The notes under the pieces: model-generated | The model's input: the letters and a program-made list of their open reading frames with translations, nothing else | What the model was told of the DNA's origin: nothing | Databases searched by the model: none | Program-made: the position numbers and the translations under genes | Shown here: piece after piece, positions 32,999 through 44,220 of the stretch | Layout of the letters: each line of letters starts with the position of its first letter | Position numbering within the stretch: the stretch's first letter is position 1 | Assembly: GCA_021234155.1 (NCBI GenBank) | Contig: JAJEKV010000052.1 | Coordinates: 927,933-991,932 of the forward strand | DNA length: 64,000 nt | Source of the DNA: Isoetes taiwanensis | Taxonomy: Eukaryota > Streptophyta > Lycopodiopsida > Isoetales > Isoetaceae | Direction of reading: 5' to 3'

Positions 32999-33716
32999 CC
33001 AAGACTTCAACATCGTCAAGCCTATTCTGGAACATAATGGATTCAATATGCCTACAACATTCTGCATTTGGATGCTTCTTGCATTCCTGCAGCAGCAAAA
33101 AAGCATTACCTCTTGTTATGTTTCTCAACAGCTTCGGTGGTCCTGAATGCTTCATAGTCCTAATCCTGTGTGTTCAGATTTTCCAATATCTGTAATGAGA
33201 AGTATCACCATGAACAGTTTCTGTGTCTGAGGACATAAACTTGTGTATTTTGTTGGCATTATTGACGGAGCTTGATCCTTATATGCCCGGATGCAATTTA
33301 ATCAAAACGGAATCACAAAGGAATACCTGTTTAGTAAAGATGTAAGTTAATTGGTGTCTCCTTCTATTGAACCATCTTCTCATCAAAAGAATGAGTAGAA
33401 CGCCTGATTGCGGAAGAATTCTTTACGGCAGCTTCTGCCATGATCCCTCCTCGGAGGAACCAAAAATCCCAAAATGGAAAAGTGGATTTTCTAAGGCCGG
33501 CCAAGGTTTGGACTAAAAAATTTAAGGCACAATTCCGGCAGCAAATCTGAGAGGAATTCGAAGTCCCTGGTTTTGGGGCTGCCGGATTTGGGGCTGCTCC
33601 GGCCCAGCCGCCCTTTCCAAGTACAAGGCTTCCTTAACCCTAGGCCCTTGCAGGTTCCTTTAATCTGACCGTTGTGTACCGTCGGATCAAATTAGATTAT
33701 ATTGCATAATTTGTGG

Positions 33717-33820
33717 AATATTCGTTCTTGTAGCATATTCGGAGGATTACCATAATAATCTACCGAATATTCATTCCTATAAGCATATGCTGAGGATTAC
33801 TGTAATAATCCTGCATCTCT
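33717..33820. repeat. Two-copy tandem repeat, about 50 bp
   Basis: GAATATTCGTTCTTGTAGCA, then GAGGATTACCATAATAATC, is followed by a diverged second copy with CGAATATTCATTCCTATAAG and GAGGATTACTGTAATAATC. Confidence 0.7.
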
Positions 33821-34246
33821 GTTCCGGCGATCTTACGCTCTCCTTCCGGTGATCTTGAGCTCTCCATAAGAAGCCACACTAGTAAGCACATTCCGCCCAT
33901 TTTGATATTTTCTTCAAGATCTTTTTGTATGCATGCTCTGCATTTGCCTCAAACAGGGTAAAAATTTGAAGCCTGCAAATCTGAGATTTCGATTTAAGCT
34001 GCAAAAAATGGGCACAGAAAAAAAGCATTCTGGTTGTAGAATGGGCAAGTCTCAAACAGTTAAACTCAAGCATCTTTAAGATAGAGCTAACAATCAGATC
34101 CAAACTGGAATTCGTTTTACAAGGCTGTCCTCAGAGCTAAGGGCATTTTCTAGTGTGCCGGAATTGGCAGTAGGTGCTTTTGCCATGGTATTGAAGCATC
34201 ATGGATCAGAGGCTGCCACTAATTTATATCTTCCCAGCATGTTTTT

Positions 34247-34298
34247 GGCTGCGATGGATGAGCTCCTACCTGGGCTGCGATGGATGAGCTCCTACCTG
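34247..34298. repeat. Two-copy 26-bp tandem repeat
   Basis: GGCTGCGATGGATGAGCTCC plus TACCTG occurs twice in exact succession. Confidence 0.85.
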
Positions 34299-36879
34299 TG
34301 CTCCCACCTGTACCAGAACAGAAATCCTTGACCGACAGATGCATTTTAGAAACCCAAATCCAAAAATCTTGAGTGTAACTTTGACGCAGTAAGAGCGATA
34401 TTGAAGCATTTGATGGAATAAAGCCATAACGACCAGTGAAACTTTGCCATCGCCCACAGTCAGAGCCAGGCGTTGCCGGAGCACAGCATAGGTCGTTGCC
34501 AGTCGTCGAGTAGGATATTGTTTCAAAAAATACGTGGCAGGTAACTATTACAATAGATTGCGGCGCAGAAATATTAGCATGGGACAAAAACAATGAAAAA
34601 TAACAAACTGAATTATATATGAAGTGAAAGGATCATTGCCTTTTTATTATGAGTATGTGAATAGAAGTGGCCTTGGTTCGTGAAATTTTTGGACCACTAA
34701 AGGAAAATTTCCTATATTTTTTAGAGCAACCTGTTAATTGCTAATTCCTCCCTACAATTTCCTGAAATTTTAAAACCAGCCAGCTAGTTTCCTACAATCT
34801 AAAATGTTGCCTGCAATTTCCTACAAATTACAAACCAGCAAGCAAAGTTGAAATTAAAAATTTGATACACAAATCAAAATACATGTTCATATTAAGGCAC
34901 GAAAGAAATAGGAGAAACATGTTTGTCTTAACAACGAAATAGTTGCAGCAGCAGCAACTTGTATACCACAAAATTGTTGAATAGCGTTCATCCTCCAAAA
35001 CAGAATGTGGAAAACAGAACTTCCTTTGGTTGATTAGCAGATGCAGCAGATGCTTTATCCCTTTACAAGTTGCGAGTCCAAATGAGGGGTGCAACAGAAT
35101 GACAGGAATTGCTACCACGAATCTAATCAGTAGGCATAAGAAAAAAAAGGCATGTAAACTGAATACAAAAGACAAAATACTAAATATAACTGAAATCACC
35201 TTATTGCATTCTCGAAATAACTTCAAAAAACAGCGGGAGCAAGCCATGTTGCATGATTAGTTCTTGCTTACAGAACGAAGTATGAAATGAAAGACAAAAA
35301 ATACGAAATGAAATTGGAGGATACCATGAGTCAGTTGCTGCTGCTTTGCGTTGCTGCTGCTTTGCTGGAATGCATTATGCATCACACCATCGTTTAATAA
35401 AAGCAGCGCTCTCCAATAGCATGAAAAATTTGTGCTAGAGGATGCTACTCTCACTAAATGATAGTCTAATGCTTTCAAATAGCTCTGCCCAATGCCATTC
35501 TTCTTCTATCCTTCGTCCTTCTGCTCTGCAGCTGCTGCACCTACAATGGATGGAGAAGGAATGGAGAAGATGGGTCATGGGTGGCTATAGAGCTGTGGCA
35601 GTGGCCGATTCCATGATAAAACAGGGAGGAAAAAGGATCTTCGCTCGCAGGCTCGCAGCAGAGCATCAGCGGCAAGAGTAAACCCTAAACTAAAAAGTAA
35701 CCTAAGAAAACCCTAAGAAAAAAAAAGACGTTGAAAATTGGGGTCTTGTGGAAATTCCGGGAAAAATAAATAGGTAAAGTTAAATTTCCGCCTTCTTTTG
35801 GCGCGTTTGTACTTTTTCCTAAAAATTAGTATTTTTGTTCGGGAGTGCATCCGATAGATATTTTGTTAACAAGACTTTTTTGATATTTACACGGTAGCTT
35901 GCTATAATTCCGGGGAATTTCCCGAACCAAGGAAGTGGCACATAATAAAAGTGACACATAAGCTACCTTCTTTGTTAACTTTATGAAGCTATAAGTCAGG
36001 TTGAAACATAACATATGAAGTCGAGGATTCCTGGAAGATTAGAGAATGGTCGTCTTCAGTAACAATGAACCAGAGGAGGACAGGATATGATGAAAGTACT
36101 TAATCTCCTTCCAATAGCGCGTACATGCATTTGACTGCCCATTACGATAACACAATCACTTGGTTAGAATTACATTTACAAGTTATAATTCGATCCAACT
36201 CTAGATCTTGGATTTATGATTTATAAAGGTGGAGAACAATATGTTTTTTTAATTTAGAACTTTTCTTTCTTTAAATTATCAACGCCAACCAACTCCACTG
36301 GTTTCAAGGAATCATTCTGACATCTTCAATATTTGCAAAACATGACTTTTGATGTCTGATGATAGTGTTTGCCATGGTTCATCTTTACAACACGATTGTA
36401 CATAATACCCTATGCACGATTACACTAGCCTTCTCTACAAATGTATCCAAAAATTATGAAGGAGTCCTTATGTTGTACCCAACTACCCTTTATGATGTCT
36501 TTGTTGATAGTTGTAAATGTTTTTAACTCTAGAAGGGTTAAGGGTATCGGGGTTGGGTTTATGGGTTTGGGGGTCAAGGACTAATCATAACATGAAGCTT
36601 AGAGAACTGAGAGGATGTAAATGCGACTCATAGATGGAAGAAACAATTATACATATCAACCATGTCATCAAACCACTACAACTTCCAAAGGTAGAGATAA
36701 TTCCAAAAGGTCTTTATTAAGGACAACTTTTTTAAGCATGGATAATACTAAAACCAATGCTAAGTTAAATTTATCCATGCAAATCGAAAATTATCTATCT
36801 ATTTTGATTAATATCATGTGAACTTCCCAACACATGAATACCTTGCTCAATGGAGACACATACATCATTTTGGGTTTGC

Positions 36880-36990
<111 letters not shown>

Positions 36991-37295
36991 CAACTTAATA
37001 TGACATCACACACAATCATTACCTACACACATATTCCACCTTTCATTCCACACAACCAATATCTAATTGTCCATTACAATCCCATTGCAATTGTGTTGAC
37101 TATACATTGGATCTATGTTCTTTGATAAAACTTTAAATTCTTACAAATGAGCCTAAACCTTATGCATCCATTATGTCTATCCATTCTATCCGCACTATGC
37201 ATTCTATGATTCCTAACCATTCTACGGGCCTAAAGCTGACAAACAAGATTACATGTAGACCTCTTTATTCCACTGCATCTATCGATTTCCACATT

Positions 37296-37334
37296 CACGG
37301 CTAATGCCCGGCATCGCCGGGCACACGTTTCTAG
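37296..37334 (+). mobile_element. Helitron-like 3' terminus
   Basis: TGCCCGGC, ATC, GCCGGGCA forms an 8-bp hairpin near the end, followed nine bases later by CTAG and a T at 37335. Helitrons end in a short GC-rich hairpin about ten bases before CTRR, inserted ahead of T. The matching 5' TC end was not identified, so the extent is unknown; the (AC)53 tract may lie inside it. Confidence 0.55.
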
Positions 37335-37335
37335 T

Positions 37336-38009
37336 ACGTTTGAATAAAATAAGCTTTTATGATATTTGAATCGGTACATGCATGAAGAGGGCAAGGTGTT
37401 GGCGGGATGGGCATTTCGTATGGTGCGGAGTGGGTTTCTTGATTTCTAGCAATAGCTAGAAGCATTGATATGCTGCCATAATAGATGTTTCCTGGAACAA
37501 TTCGTCAAGGTAGCTTACTTTACTTGATTTTTTGTCATTTATTTTTTATCCATTCCACAAAGGTCTACAAGTGGATGTGGCAATCACGCACGGCACTTGC
37601 CATTTTAGGATGTCCGCATTACCTAGTGCTTATTATCCTTGCTATTTCATCCTTAAAGATGCACGCCATCTCTCCACCATGTCAATGCCAAGATAATTGA
37701 TTCTCTTGTTTGGGGATTTCTCAATACATCAGAATTGCCATGTTCTTATCAATACCACCATCCACCTCAGGTTATAAATGTCTTGTTCTACAATCTATAT
37801 CTTATTAACACTAGGCCTAGGGCCCATCATTGAGCAGATGCTCAGACTCAGAGCAAATTCATCTGCCAAAAGTATGATGACTGATTGTGAAGGATGTTTA
37901 GATGAGCTAATATTTTTGCTGCTAAAGGCTTTGTTGTACTCGTCCCTCTCTTGATAAGATCTAGCAAAGGCATCTGAGCAGTAATTCCATATTCGTTCTT
38001 GTACTTTTC
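37336..38009. other. No gene recognised
   Basis: Short open frames only. No motif, RNA gene or clear repeat was seen before the palindrome-ended elements begin at about 38010. Confidence 0.4.
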
Positions 38010-38690
38010 AATTCTTGCACTGCGACTCGCATGAAACCAACAAAGCGCCCATAGATAGGCTTCTCATTCATCTCAGCAGATTTCTACAATGGTGGACAGT
38101 GGATAGCCGCACACATGCGAACTATCCACAAAAAATAAAGGGAAAATCCAATTATATCATTTGGACCCCAAAACAAATACAATGCTAATAGATGAGTGGG
38201 TGATGTACTGCCGAAGCTTATCAAGGGATTAAAAACCCCGCCCTTTCGGGTTTTAGAGGAAAAACCTAGTGATAAGCCTTGACGCAAGGGGCTTAGACAA
38301 GCGTAAAGGCATAGAATCGCTCCCAAAACCCGCATGGAGAAGTCAAAGCGGATGGCGCCGCCAACTTGCACGCACATCACCAACAACAAGCGAGAAACAT
38401 ACCAAAGAATAGCATCACCCATTGGGTGGAAAAAAGCATCACCAGGGTGGAAAAACATGATAAATAGAACTTCGTACAAAAAGAATAAACAAAGAAGGGG
38501 AGGGTGGGTTCAAAGAGAAAAAGGCTGGCCGAGAGAAGAGGAAGCGCCGATGAAACGTCGAGGAAGAATTCCGCAATAAGTAGCAAACGCCCAACCTGAC
38601 GAACGGCCCAAAACGCTTGCGATGCATGCATGCATGCTCGTCTTGAGCAAGAATGCCGATTCGCCACGCTGGCGAATCGGCGACATTCTT
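38010..38690 (-). mobile_element. Palindrome-ended element, copy C (-)
   Basis: Read on the minus strand it starts at a palindrome (arms GATTCGCC and GGCGAATC, 38651-38693) then CATTCTTGCTCAAGACGAG, then TTCTTCCTC and TCATCGGCG words matching the head of copies A and B. It contains the structured core (38280-38213) and ends GTTGGTTTCATGCGAGTCGC, then AGTGCAAGAATTG, at about 38010; compare CTTGTTTCATAGGA, then CCTAGGAATG, in A and B. The terminal inverted repeat here is GAGTGCAAGAATG against CATTCTTGCTC: different bases from A/B but again self-complementary. Confidence 0.55.
38213..38280 (-). repeat. Structured core motif, copy in element C
   Basis: On the minus strand: AAGGCTTATCA, then CTAGGTTTTTCCTCTAAAAC, CCGAAAGGGCGGGGTTTTTA, ATCCC, then TTGATAAGCTT. 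The inner part matches 30768-30844; the outer stem has changed sequence but still pairs. Confidence 0.65.
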
Positions 38691-39067
38691 GCACTCGCGA
38701 CTCGCATGAAACCAACAAAGCACCCGAATACCAAAGGACTTCCTTAACAAACTAGGATCGAGGGGCGAAGGTCACGGGATGAAGGCTAAAAGGAGGAAAA
38801 GACAAGAGAGGAAAGCAACGCCAAATTGGCCAAACCAGGCAGGAAGAAGCCCCTCCCCTGCCTGGAAACAAATTCAAAGAGAAAAAGGTACTGCTGAGAG
38901 AAGAGGAAGCGCCGATGAAACGTCGAGGAAGAATTCCGCAATAAGTAGCAAACGCCCAACCTGACGAACGGCCCAAAATGCTTGCGATGCATGCATGCGA
39001 CGCATGCAATGCATGCATGCTCGTCTTGAGCAAGAATGCCGATTCGCTACGCGAATCGACGACATTC
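38691..39067 (-). mobile_element. Palindrome-ended element, copy D (-), head-to-tail with C
   Basis: About 375 bp. On the minus strand it begins with a palindrome at 39067-39034 (CGATTCG and CGAATCG arms), then CATTCTTGCTCAAGACGAG, and a 150-bp head nearly identical to that of C (38514-38650 matches 38880-39030). It ends GTTGGTTTCATGCGAGTCGC, then GAGTGCAAGAATG, directly at the palindrome that starts C. An internal hairpin CCAGGCAGG ... CCTGCCTGG lies at about 38841-38871. No coding content. Confidence 0.6.
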
Positions 39068-40425
39068 TATTTTTTTTTTAACATCATCGCATCTTTCTCC
39101 ATTCTCTCTGATTTACCAAGTAAGATACCACTACATCAAACTATTTTTTTTTTTTTTTAAAAGAAGCGTTTAGAACTAAAGAATTTGAGGATTATTTGAA
39201 TATATGCAGAACCTAGGAAGTTTCTGAATAGAGAATTAAGGACTGCTTTCAGAAATATTTATTCAACAAAGCTTATGAAGATTGACTCTTGCATTTTGCT
39301 TCTTTTTCATGACAAACGTTGACATGACCAAGTCATTTGTATAATCCTAGAAGATAAGGTTCTTTCACCGTGTAATGAGTGGAGTTACATAACTAACTGT
39401 CAAGCTATATAAGCTATAAGAAATTCCTTCTTGGTGACTCTCTAGGCCTGTATGCAAAAGTTTGCATAAACTTTGAGTCTCGCTAGCTTTCTGATGCTAC
39501 CTTCCCATGGCTACACAAGATCCCAAGTCATTATTTTCTCTAATAAACTCAACGATAATTCTGAAAGTAACATGATAATTTTGAAACTAGCATGATAATT
39601 CTGAAAGTGACATGATAATTCTGAAAGAAACGATGCAAGTGTAACATCCTACATAAGTTCTAAAATGACTACATAAGTTATCAAAATGCTCGGCCCTTAT
39701 ATGCCCCTCATGCATGGAAGTCACAATTGGAAATCTAATACAATTAGTGCCAGAATATTGTGAACAACAGCAACTTGCTGTAAAGGCCCCATCTAATTGT
39801 AGACTGCTTTTGCTGCTGCAGCAAATGTGACTTTAGAAGAAAAGTACTTTACTATAATAATAAATTTGTCTACTTTATTGTGGCAGGTACTTTGACACTT
39901 TCAACTCACTATACATCATGAGCACCATCAAGAGTTAGGAGGTATGCATTCTCTATTTCATTTCAATATCATATAATTTGTTTTACGAAAATACTAATTC
40001 CAGACTCATTGAATCAGGCCACGCCATTAAAGACAACATTCATTTACTTGGTTAATGGAGGAGGAAGTGTAACAGAAGTTAGATTTGTGAAGTTACGAGA
40101 AGGAGCCACCTACGCTCTCTTTCTGTATTACCAGATTTCAATTTGATGAAGCAAAGCATTCTTGGCATCAACAGAGTTTTGTCAATTGTTCTAGGCTCAG
40201 AATTGATGAATGGAGCATTCCGATTCTCGTACATCAGAAGATTCAATAATAATGAGGGCAACTATTTTGACTCGAGTTTTGGTTGCAATTCTAAAGTGGA
40301 AGATTTTGATTACCTCCGTTAAAAATTTCTTCCTTCTTCCTTTCATCAAAATCCAATAGAGGGAAACACAAGCATCCTGACTCAACATGTAGCAGCAACT
40401 TTGGATATGTAACCAAAGAAATCAA
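39068..40425. other. No gene recognised; 20-bp tandem repeat
   Basis: At 39553-39632 the unit GATAATTCTGAAAGTRACAT occurs four times with a 20-bp period. Otherwise AT-rich DNA without a supported gene. Confidence 0.5.
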
Positions 40426-40911
40426 ATGAAAGTTGACATTATTACAAACTGTATAGAGGAGCAAGTCAATAAATTGAGACCTGATCAAAGGAAGGTCATG
40501 GCTATGAGGATGCTACAGGATGAGAGATTGCATTTCTTCTTAAAACCTATTATTAAAAATTCTCATGAAGCAATTGTTAAGCATTCAATGGTGAAAAACC
40601 TTCGAAATGGAGTTCAAGATGTAAAGCATGCAAATAGTCATGAAAAACTGGCAACTAAACATTTCTTATTGTCATTGATAGTTGGAGAGAATGGTAACCT
40701 TAAGTACGAAGGAATTGCCTCCAAAGATACTTCAAGTACAAGCCAGAAATGTGGCCAAGGCTGGATTAAGAAGGAAAAGAATAGTGGAACAAATATCTGG
40801 GCATTAGCTGGAAGACAATCTAGATCAGATAAGCCTGATGAATCAACTAGACATCTAGTTCATGATTTTGGGTTTCCAATACAAAGGTCTCTGGAAAGTA
40901 CAGGGATATGA
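40426..40911 (+). CDS. Unrecognised ORF, perhaps N-terminal part of a transposase-like gene
   Basis: A 161-residue frame with ordinary protein composition: a charged helix with LRPDQRKVMAMRMLQDERLH, a KHSMVKNLRNGVQ segment, a hydrophobic HFLLSLIVGENGNL and a Ser/Lys-rich tail. I do not recognise a family. It lies upstream, on the same strand, of the degraded gene at 43230-44220, with a LINE inserted between, so it may be that gene's front half. Its ATG follows a non-coding stretch and is not well supported as a start. Confidence 0.35.
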   Translation: MKVDIITNCIEEQVNKLRPDQRKVMAMRMLQDERLHFFLKPIIKNSHEAIVKHSMVKNLRNGVQDVKHANSHEKLATKHFLLSLIVGENGNLKYEGIASKDTSSTSQKCGQGWIKKEKNSGTNIWALAGRQSRSDKPDESTRHLVHDFGFPIQRSLESTGI

Positions 40912-41287
40912 GAAAGAAGATGACTCTTCCAATCTAATTCTAGTTTAGAATCATCAATTCTTTGAGATAAATTTTTGGGAAATAAGAATATAAATTTTTG
41001 GGAAATAAGAATATACTGGTTAAAACGCACCCAACGGTAAATTATCTATTAAAATTCTTATGTTCTATGTAGGTTTACCTAATATTTAGCCTTTTCAATA
41101 AAAATGCTTAGATAATGCATTATACTACTTAATTAATCATACAACTTATTTTATATGTACATTTTTTAAGTTCTTAGTCTCTTCTGTAACAACTCCTATA
41201 TAATGTACACGTGTAGAAGAGTTTACAACATACTCAAACATCGAATGTTATAAACTATATTCTTTAATATAAGCATAGAATGTAATA

Positions 41288-41298
41288 TCACACATATG
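41288..41298. repeat. LINE target-site duplication, left
   Basis: TCACACATATG, repeated exactly at 42651-42661 after the poly(A) tail. Confidence 0.9.
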
Positions 41299-41842
41299 CT
41301 AACAAAAGTGTCCCTAATCTCCAGGCCATTTACAGTCATCAAAATCATCAAACTGCTCAGAATACTCAGTCAAATCTGCAGCATCTGAGTTCTCCATTGT
41401 GCCCTCTAGGTTGTGGCTCTATTGAAACTATGGATCATATCTTCCTTTGCCATAAATTGAATAGTTTCTGGATCTGGTTTGAGATCAATTTTAAAATTCA
41501 TAGACCAACTTCCATTCTAGACTTTATGATGAACAATAATGCATTTAAAAATACCATTAGTTTCATCTCTCTCTGGAATGTGTGGAAGCATAGAAATAGA
41601 TGCTTGTATGGTGGCCACAATTTGTCTACTTTTTGGATTAAATTACAGGTGATTTATGACTTATAGCTAACAGCAGCAGCTCAAAGAAATAAATATGTTG
41701 ATGCTCAATTTGATCAGATGTGGAATTCTATTGGACAATTTTATGGTTGCTTCAATTTATTTAAGTTAAATTGTCATGTTGATAACACTAATTCTGAATC
41801 TGTTTTTCCTAGAGTATCTCTGGAACTGCAAGTTCAAATTTG
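41299..41842 (+). pseudogene. LINE ORF2 C-terminus with zf-RVT domain
   Basis: The open frame contains SSPLCPLGCGSIETMDHIF, CHKLNSFWIWF and WNVWKHRNRCLYGG, the zinc-binding reverse-transcriptase tail (zf-RVT: CxxCGxxETxxHxxxxC, then WxxWxxRN). An in-frame TAG at 41664 interrupts it; the same frame continues sensibly (AAAQRNKYVDAQFDQMWNS) to a TGA at about 41842. The reverse-transcriptase and endonuclease parts are missing because of 5' truncation. Confidence 0.8.
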
Positions 41843-42294
41843 ACATGCAATTCGATGAAACTGAGGCTTCCAAATACACTGGTATTCCACTGTCAGAAAG
41901 GCATGAGATTCAGAGTCAAGTGCAGAACCAAGTAGATTACAGTTTTTGGACAGGTCACGTAAAGGGGAAGCTATATGAGAGCATAGAAGAAATCCCAGAG
42001 AAAGAGGTGGAGTGGGCTAAGGAATTCTGCAGAGAGACACACTTAATGTATGTGCTATGGTGGTTTATGTATGCTAACAGCATGGATATGACAGACAGGC
42101 AATTTGAGTTCTATAGAGAATGCTACTACTACCATAGGGGCAGAGCGGATTGCTATGGCACTCTAATCCACCTTTATTCCACATGTAACTCAAACAGGCT
42201 GATCGAGGTGGTTGATTGGGGGAACAATTTCATTCCTATACTTCATCCTCTGTTTAGGGACCACTTCCACTTTCTTGACACCTACAATTTCTGA
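41776..42294 (+). CDS. Unrecognised 172-aa ORF in the LINE 3' region
   Basis: This frame overlaps the end of ORF2 in another phase and then stays open for about 450 bases. The residues look like a real protein (KYTGIPLSERHEIQSQVQNQ, KEVEWAKEFCRETHLMYVLW, a Tyr/His-rich segment ending LDTYNF). No family recognised. A second open stretch (42318-42557) follows after a stop. It could be an extra LINE ORF or a transduced host fragment. The first 20 or so hydrophobic residues probably belong to the overlap rather than the true protein. Confidence 0.4.
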   Translation: MLITLILNLFFLEYLWNCKFKFDMQFDETEASKYTGIPLSERHEIQSQVQNQVDYSFWTGHVKGKLYESIEEIPEKEVEWAKEFCRETHLMYVLWWFMYANSMDMTDRQFEFYRECYYYHRGRADCYGTLIHLYSTCNSNRLIEVVDWGNNFIPILHPLFRDHFHFLDTYNF

Positions 42295-42650
42295 TCCCTG
42301 CTTCATCTGTCCATAACTTGCTTTTTTGTGCAGATTTTTGGCTCAAGGAATCTACAGGAAATGTACTTGGCTGCATCAGAAAAAAGTTACAAGACACTGC
42401 TCCTTTTGAAAGTGCTTATATCCTTGACATCTGCATCCTCATTATGTTGCAACACTTAATGTTTTCGTCTACTTCAAGTACTCTACATATTGCTGCTTCT
42501 ATTTACATGGATTTCATCAAGTCCAAAAAAATATTTCCTTATGTTACATATTGCTGACTCCTCAGTCATGCAATTCTCTATTTTTGTACTTATTCTCCAT
42601 AATTAATGATTAAAAAGCTTCATTCCCAAAAAAAAAAAAAAAAAAAAAAA

Positions 42651-43229
42651 TCACACATATGAAAGTATTGGTACTTACTTAATGAACATCTAAATCATAT
42701 GTACTTAAGGAACATCTAAATCTGAAGTTTATGCTAGACTTTTCGAAAATTGTGTGCTGCATACATATTCTCGCTTATACATCTTGAGTACTAACATGTA
42801 TCTTTTTTATAGTTACATGTACTTTAGGACTCATATAAGACTTTATGACACTTGTGTACTTAGAGTTCTTTGATTTATCAAATGTACATGGGATGAATTG
42901 ATCTAGTTCTCTTTGAATGGTAGAAATATCTTAGTAGGATATTCATCTATACATTTGGTACATTTTTTTGTTTTTTTAGTACATTTAGTTATACATTTGA
43001 GTGTATATTACATATGTTGGGATATTTCTATGAGATGTTAGAACGTACCTTTAATGTATCAAAAGTCAAGAGATATAGTTGCTGTTTTTGTTTTTTTGCT
43101 CTTTCTTTCTTCGTGGGTGTCGAAAAATCTATTCTATTCTATTCTTCCAATATATAATTGATGTTGTTTGCATATACATGCATAATTGGATGAATTATTA
43201 AGGAACAAAGTCACAGCTCAACATTGATC
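42651..43229. other. No gene recognised; host DNA beyond the LINE
   Basis: The first 11 bases are the right target-site duplication. The rest is AT-rich with repeated GTACTTA/GTACATTT words. Confidence 0.45.
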
Positions 43230-44220
43230 TCGGGAGGTTTGAATACCTTAAACCTACTTGTGTACACAGGCTCATGTTGTTGTGTGAAGCACAAGTAAGT
43301 TTAACTATACAGAAAAGCATTTAATATTACAAGGACCAAGTGGCATACTAATTGTACATGTTCATGCAATGTTTGTATTGCAGAGAGCCATGATAATATA
43401 TATCAACCACTACCTCAAACATTTCGGACTATAAACACACTTTGGAAGACAATAGTTGTGACAAGGTAGATGGTGCCGAGTGGCATCGATTAAATTATGC
43501 GGAGGGGGAGTATAACTATTGTGGAAGAAAGAAATATCAGTTATGTCCTCAAGAAGAAGACCTTGTTGGAGATGCAATTATAGACTGGAAAGTCTACTAA
43601 TATGTCAATGAGACAACCAAGAGAAGAACTTCTAAAAGAATAAAATTGGTTAGCATGATGACTATAATTGACAAACTGTTTGACAATCTTGCAAAGTTCA
43701 CATATCATAATTTTACAGCTCATTTGCAGAGCAGGCAATTCAAGAAGTCTTTTAAAACTTTGAGGGATAATGTTGTTTTGTCTGTCATGGATTTTTGCAA
43801 AAACTTACACATTGCGGCCCCTAAGAGAGGTCCAATTTGAACACTGAAAAAATGAGCAGATTAGCATTTTTATGCATGTCACAATGATGAAAGTGAATGG
43901 CAAGTGAATAAAAGCTGTTTATTTTTACATTTCAGATGTGAAGAAACATGATTTCCATTTTGTGCAGGTGGCTTTGAAGAACCATCGCCAATGACGAATG
44001 GAGAATGATGGTTCACACTTGAAAATTCATGTTGTATAGTTAAACGGATGTGCTGCACAATTCAAATCATCTTGTGCATTTTATCTAAAGATTGGCAAGT
44101 ACTATCAAATCCACGAAATCAGGGTATAATAGAGCTTCTTTGCCGCTGGCCGTGGAAAAGGAGAGCATGATGGCACCAAGGTGCAATTGAAAAGGGATTT
44201 CTTCTTGATGAACAAAGGAA
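43230..44220 (+). pseudogene. Degraded transposase-like gene (QFK ... HGKGEHDG type)
   Basis: Shifting + frames give, in order: LKPTCVHRLMLLCEAQ (about 43249), DGAEWHRLNYAEGEYNYCGR and LVGDAIIDWKVY (43470-43600), TTKRRTSKRIKLVSMMTI then YHNFTAHLQSRQFKKSF (43612-43755), SVMDFCKNL, LNGCAAQFKSSCAFYLK (44045-44090), and FFAAGRGKGEHDGTKVQLKR (44140-44190). The DGC..QFK..., then GHGKGxxDGxGxxxK order is one I recall from uncharacterised transposase-like proteins of plants and invertebrates. An acidic residue before GCAAQFK is changed here (LNG for SDG). Stops and frameshifts are frequent, so it is dead as written. Intron-like gaps may also be present. Confidence 0.5.

Larger units (their letters stand above)
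41299..42650 (+). mobile_element. 5'-truncated LINE with poly(A) tail
   Basis: A 1352-bp insertion bounded by an exact 11-bp duplication (TCACACATATG) and ending in 23 A residues after TTAAAAAGCTTCATTCCC. It keeps only the tail of ORF2 plus downstream sequence. Intact duplications and tail suggest fairly recent insertion. It splits an older degraded gene. Confidence 0.9.

Noticed and set aside
34828-35247. 139-residue hydrophobic minus-strand ORF
   Set aside because: Cys/Phe/Leu-rich without motif, splice context or homologous block; it looks like chance in AT-rich DNA.
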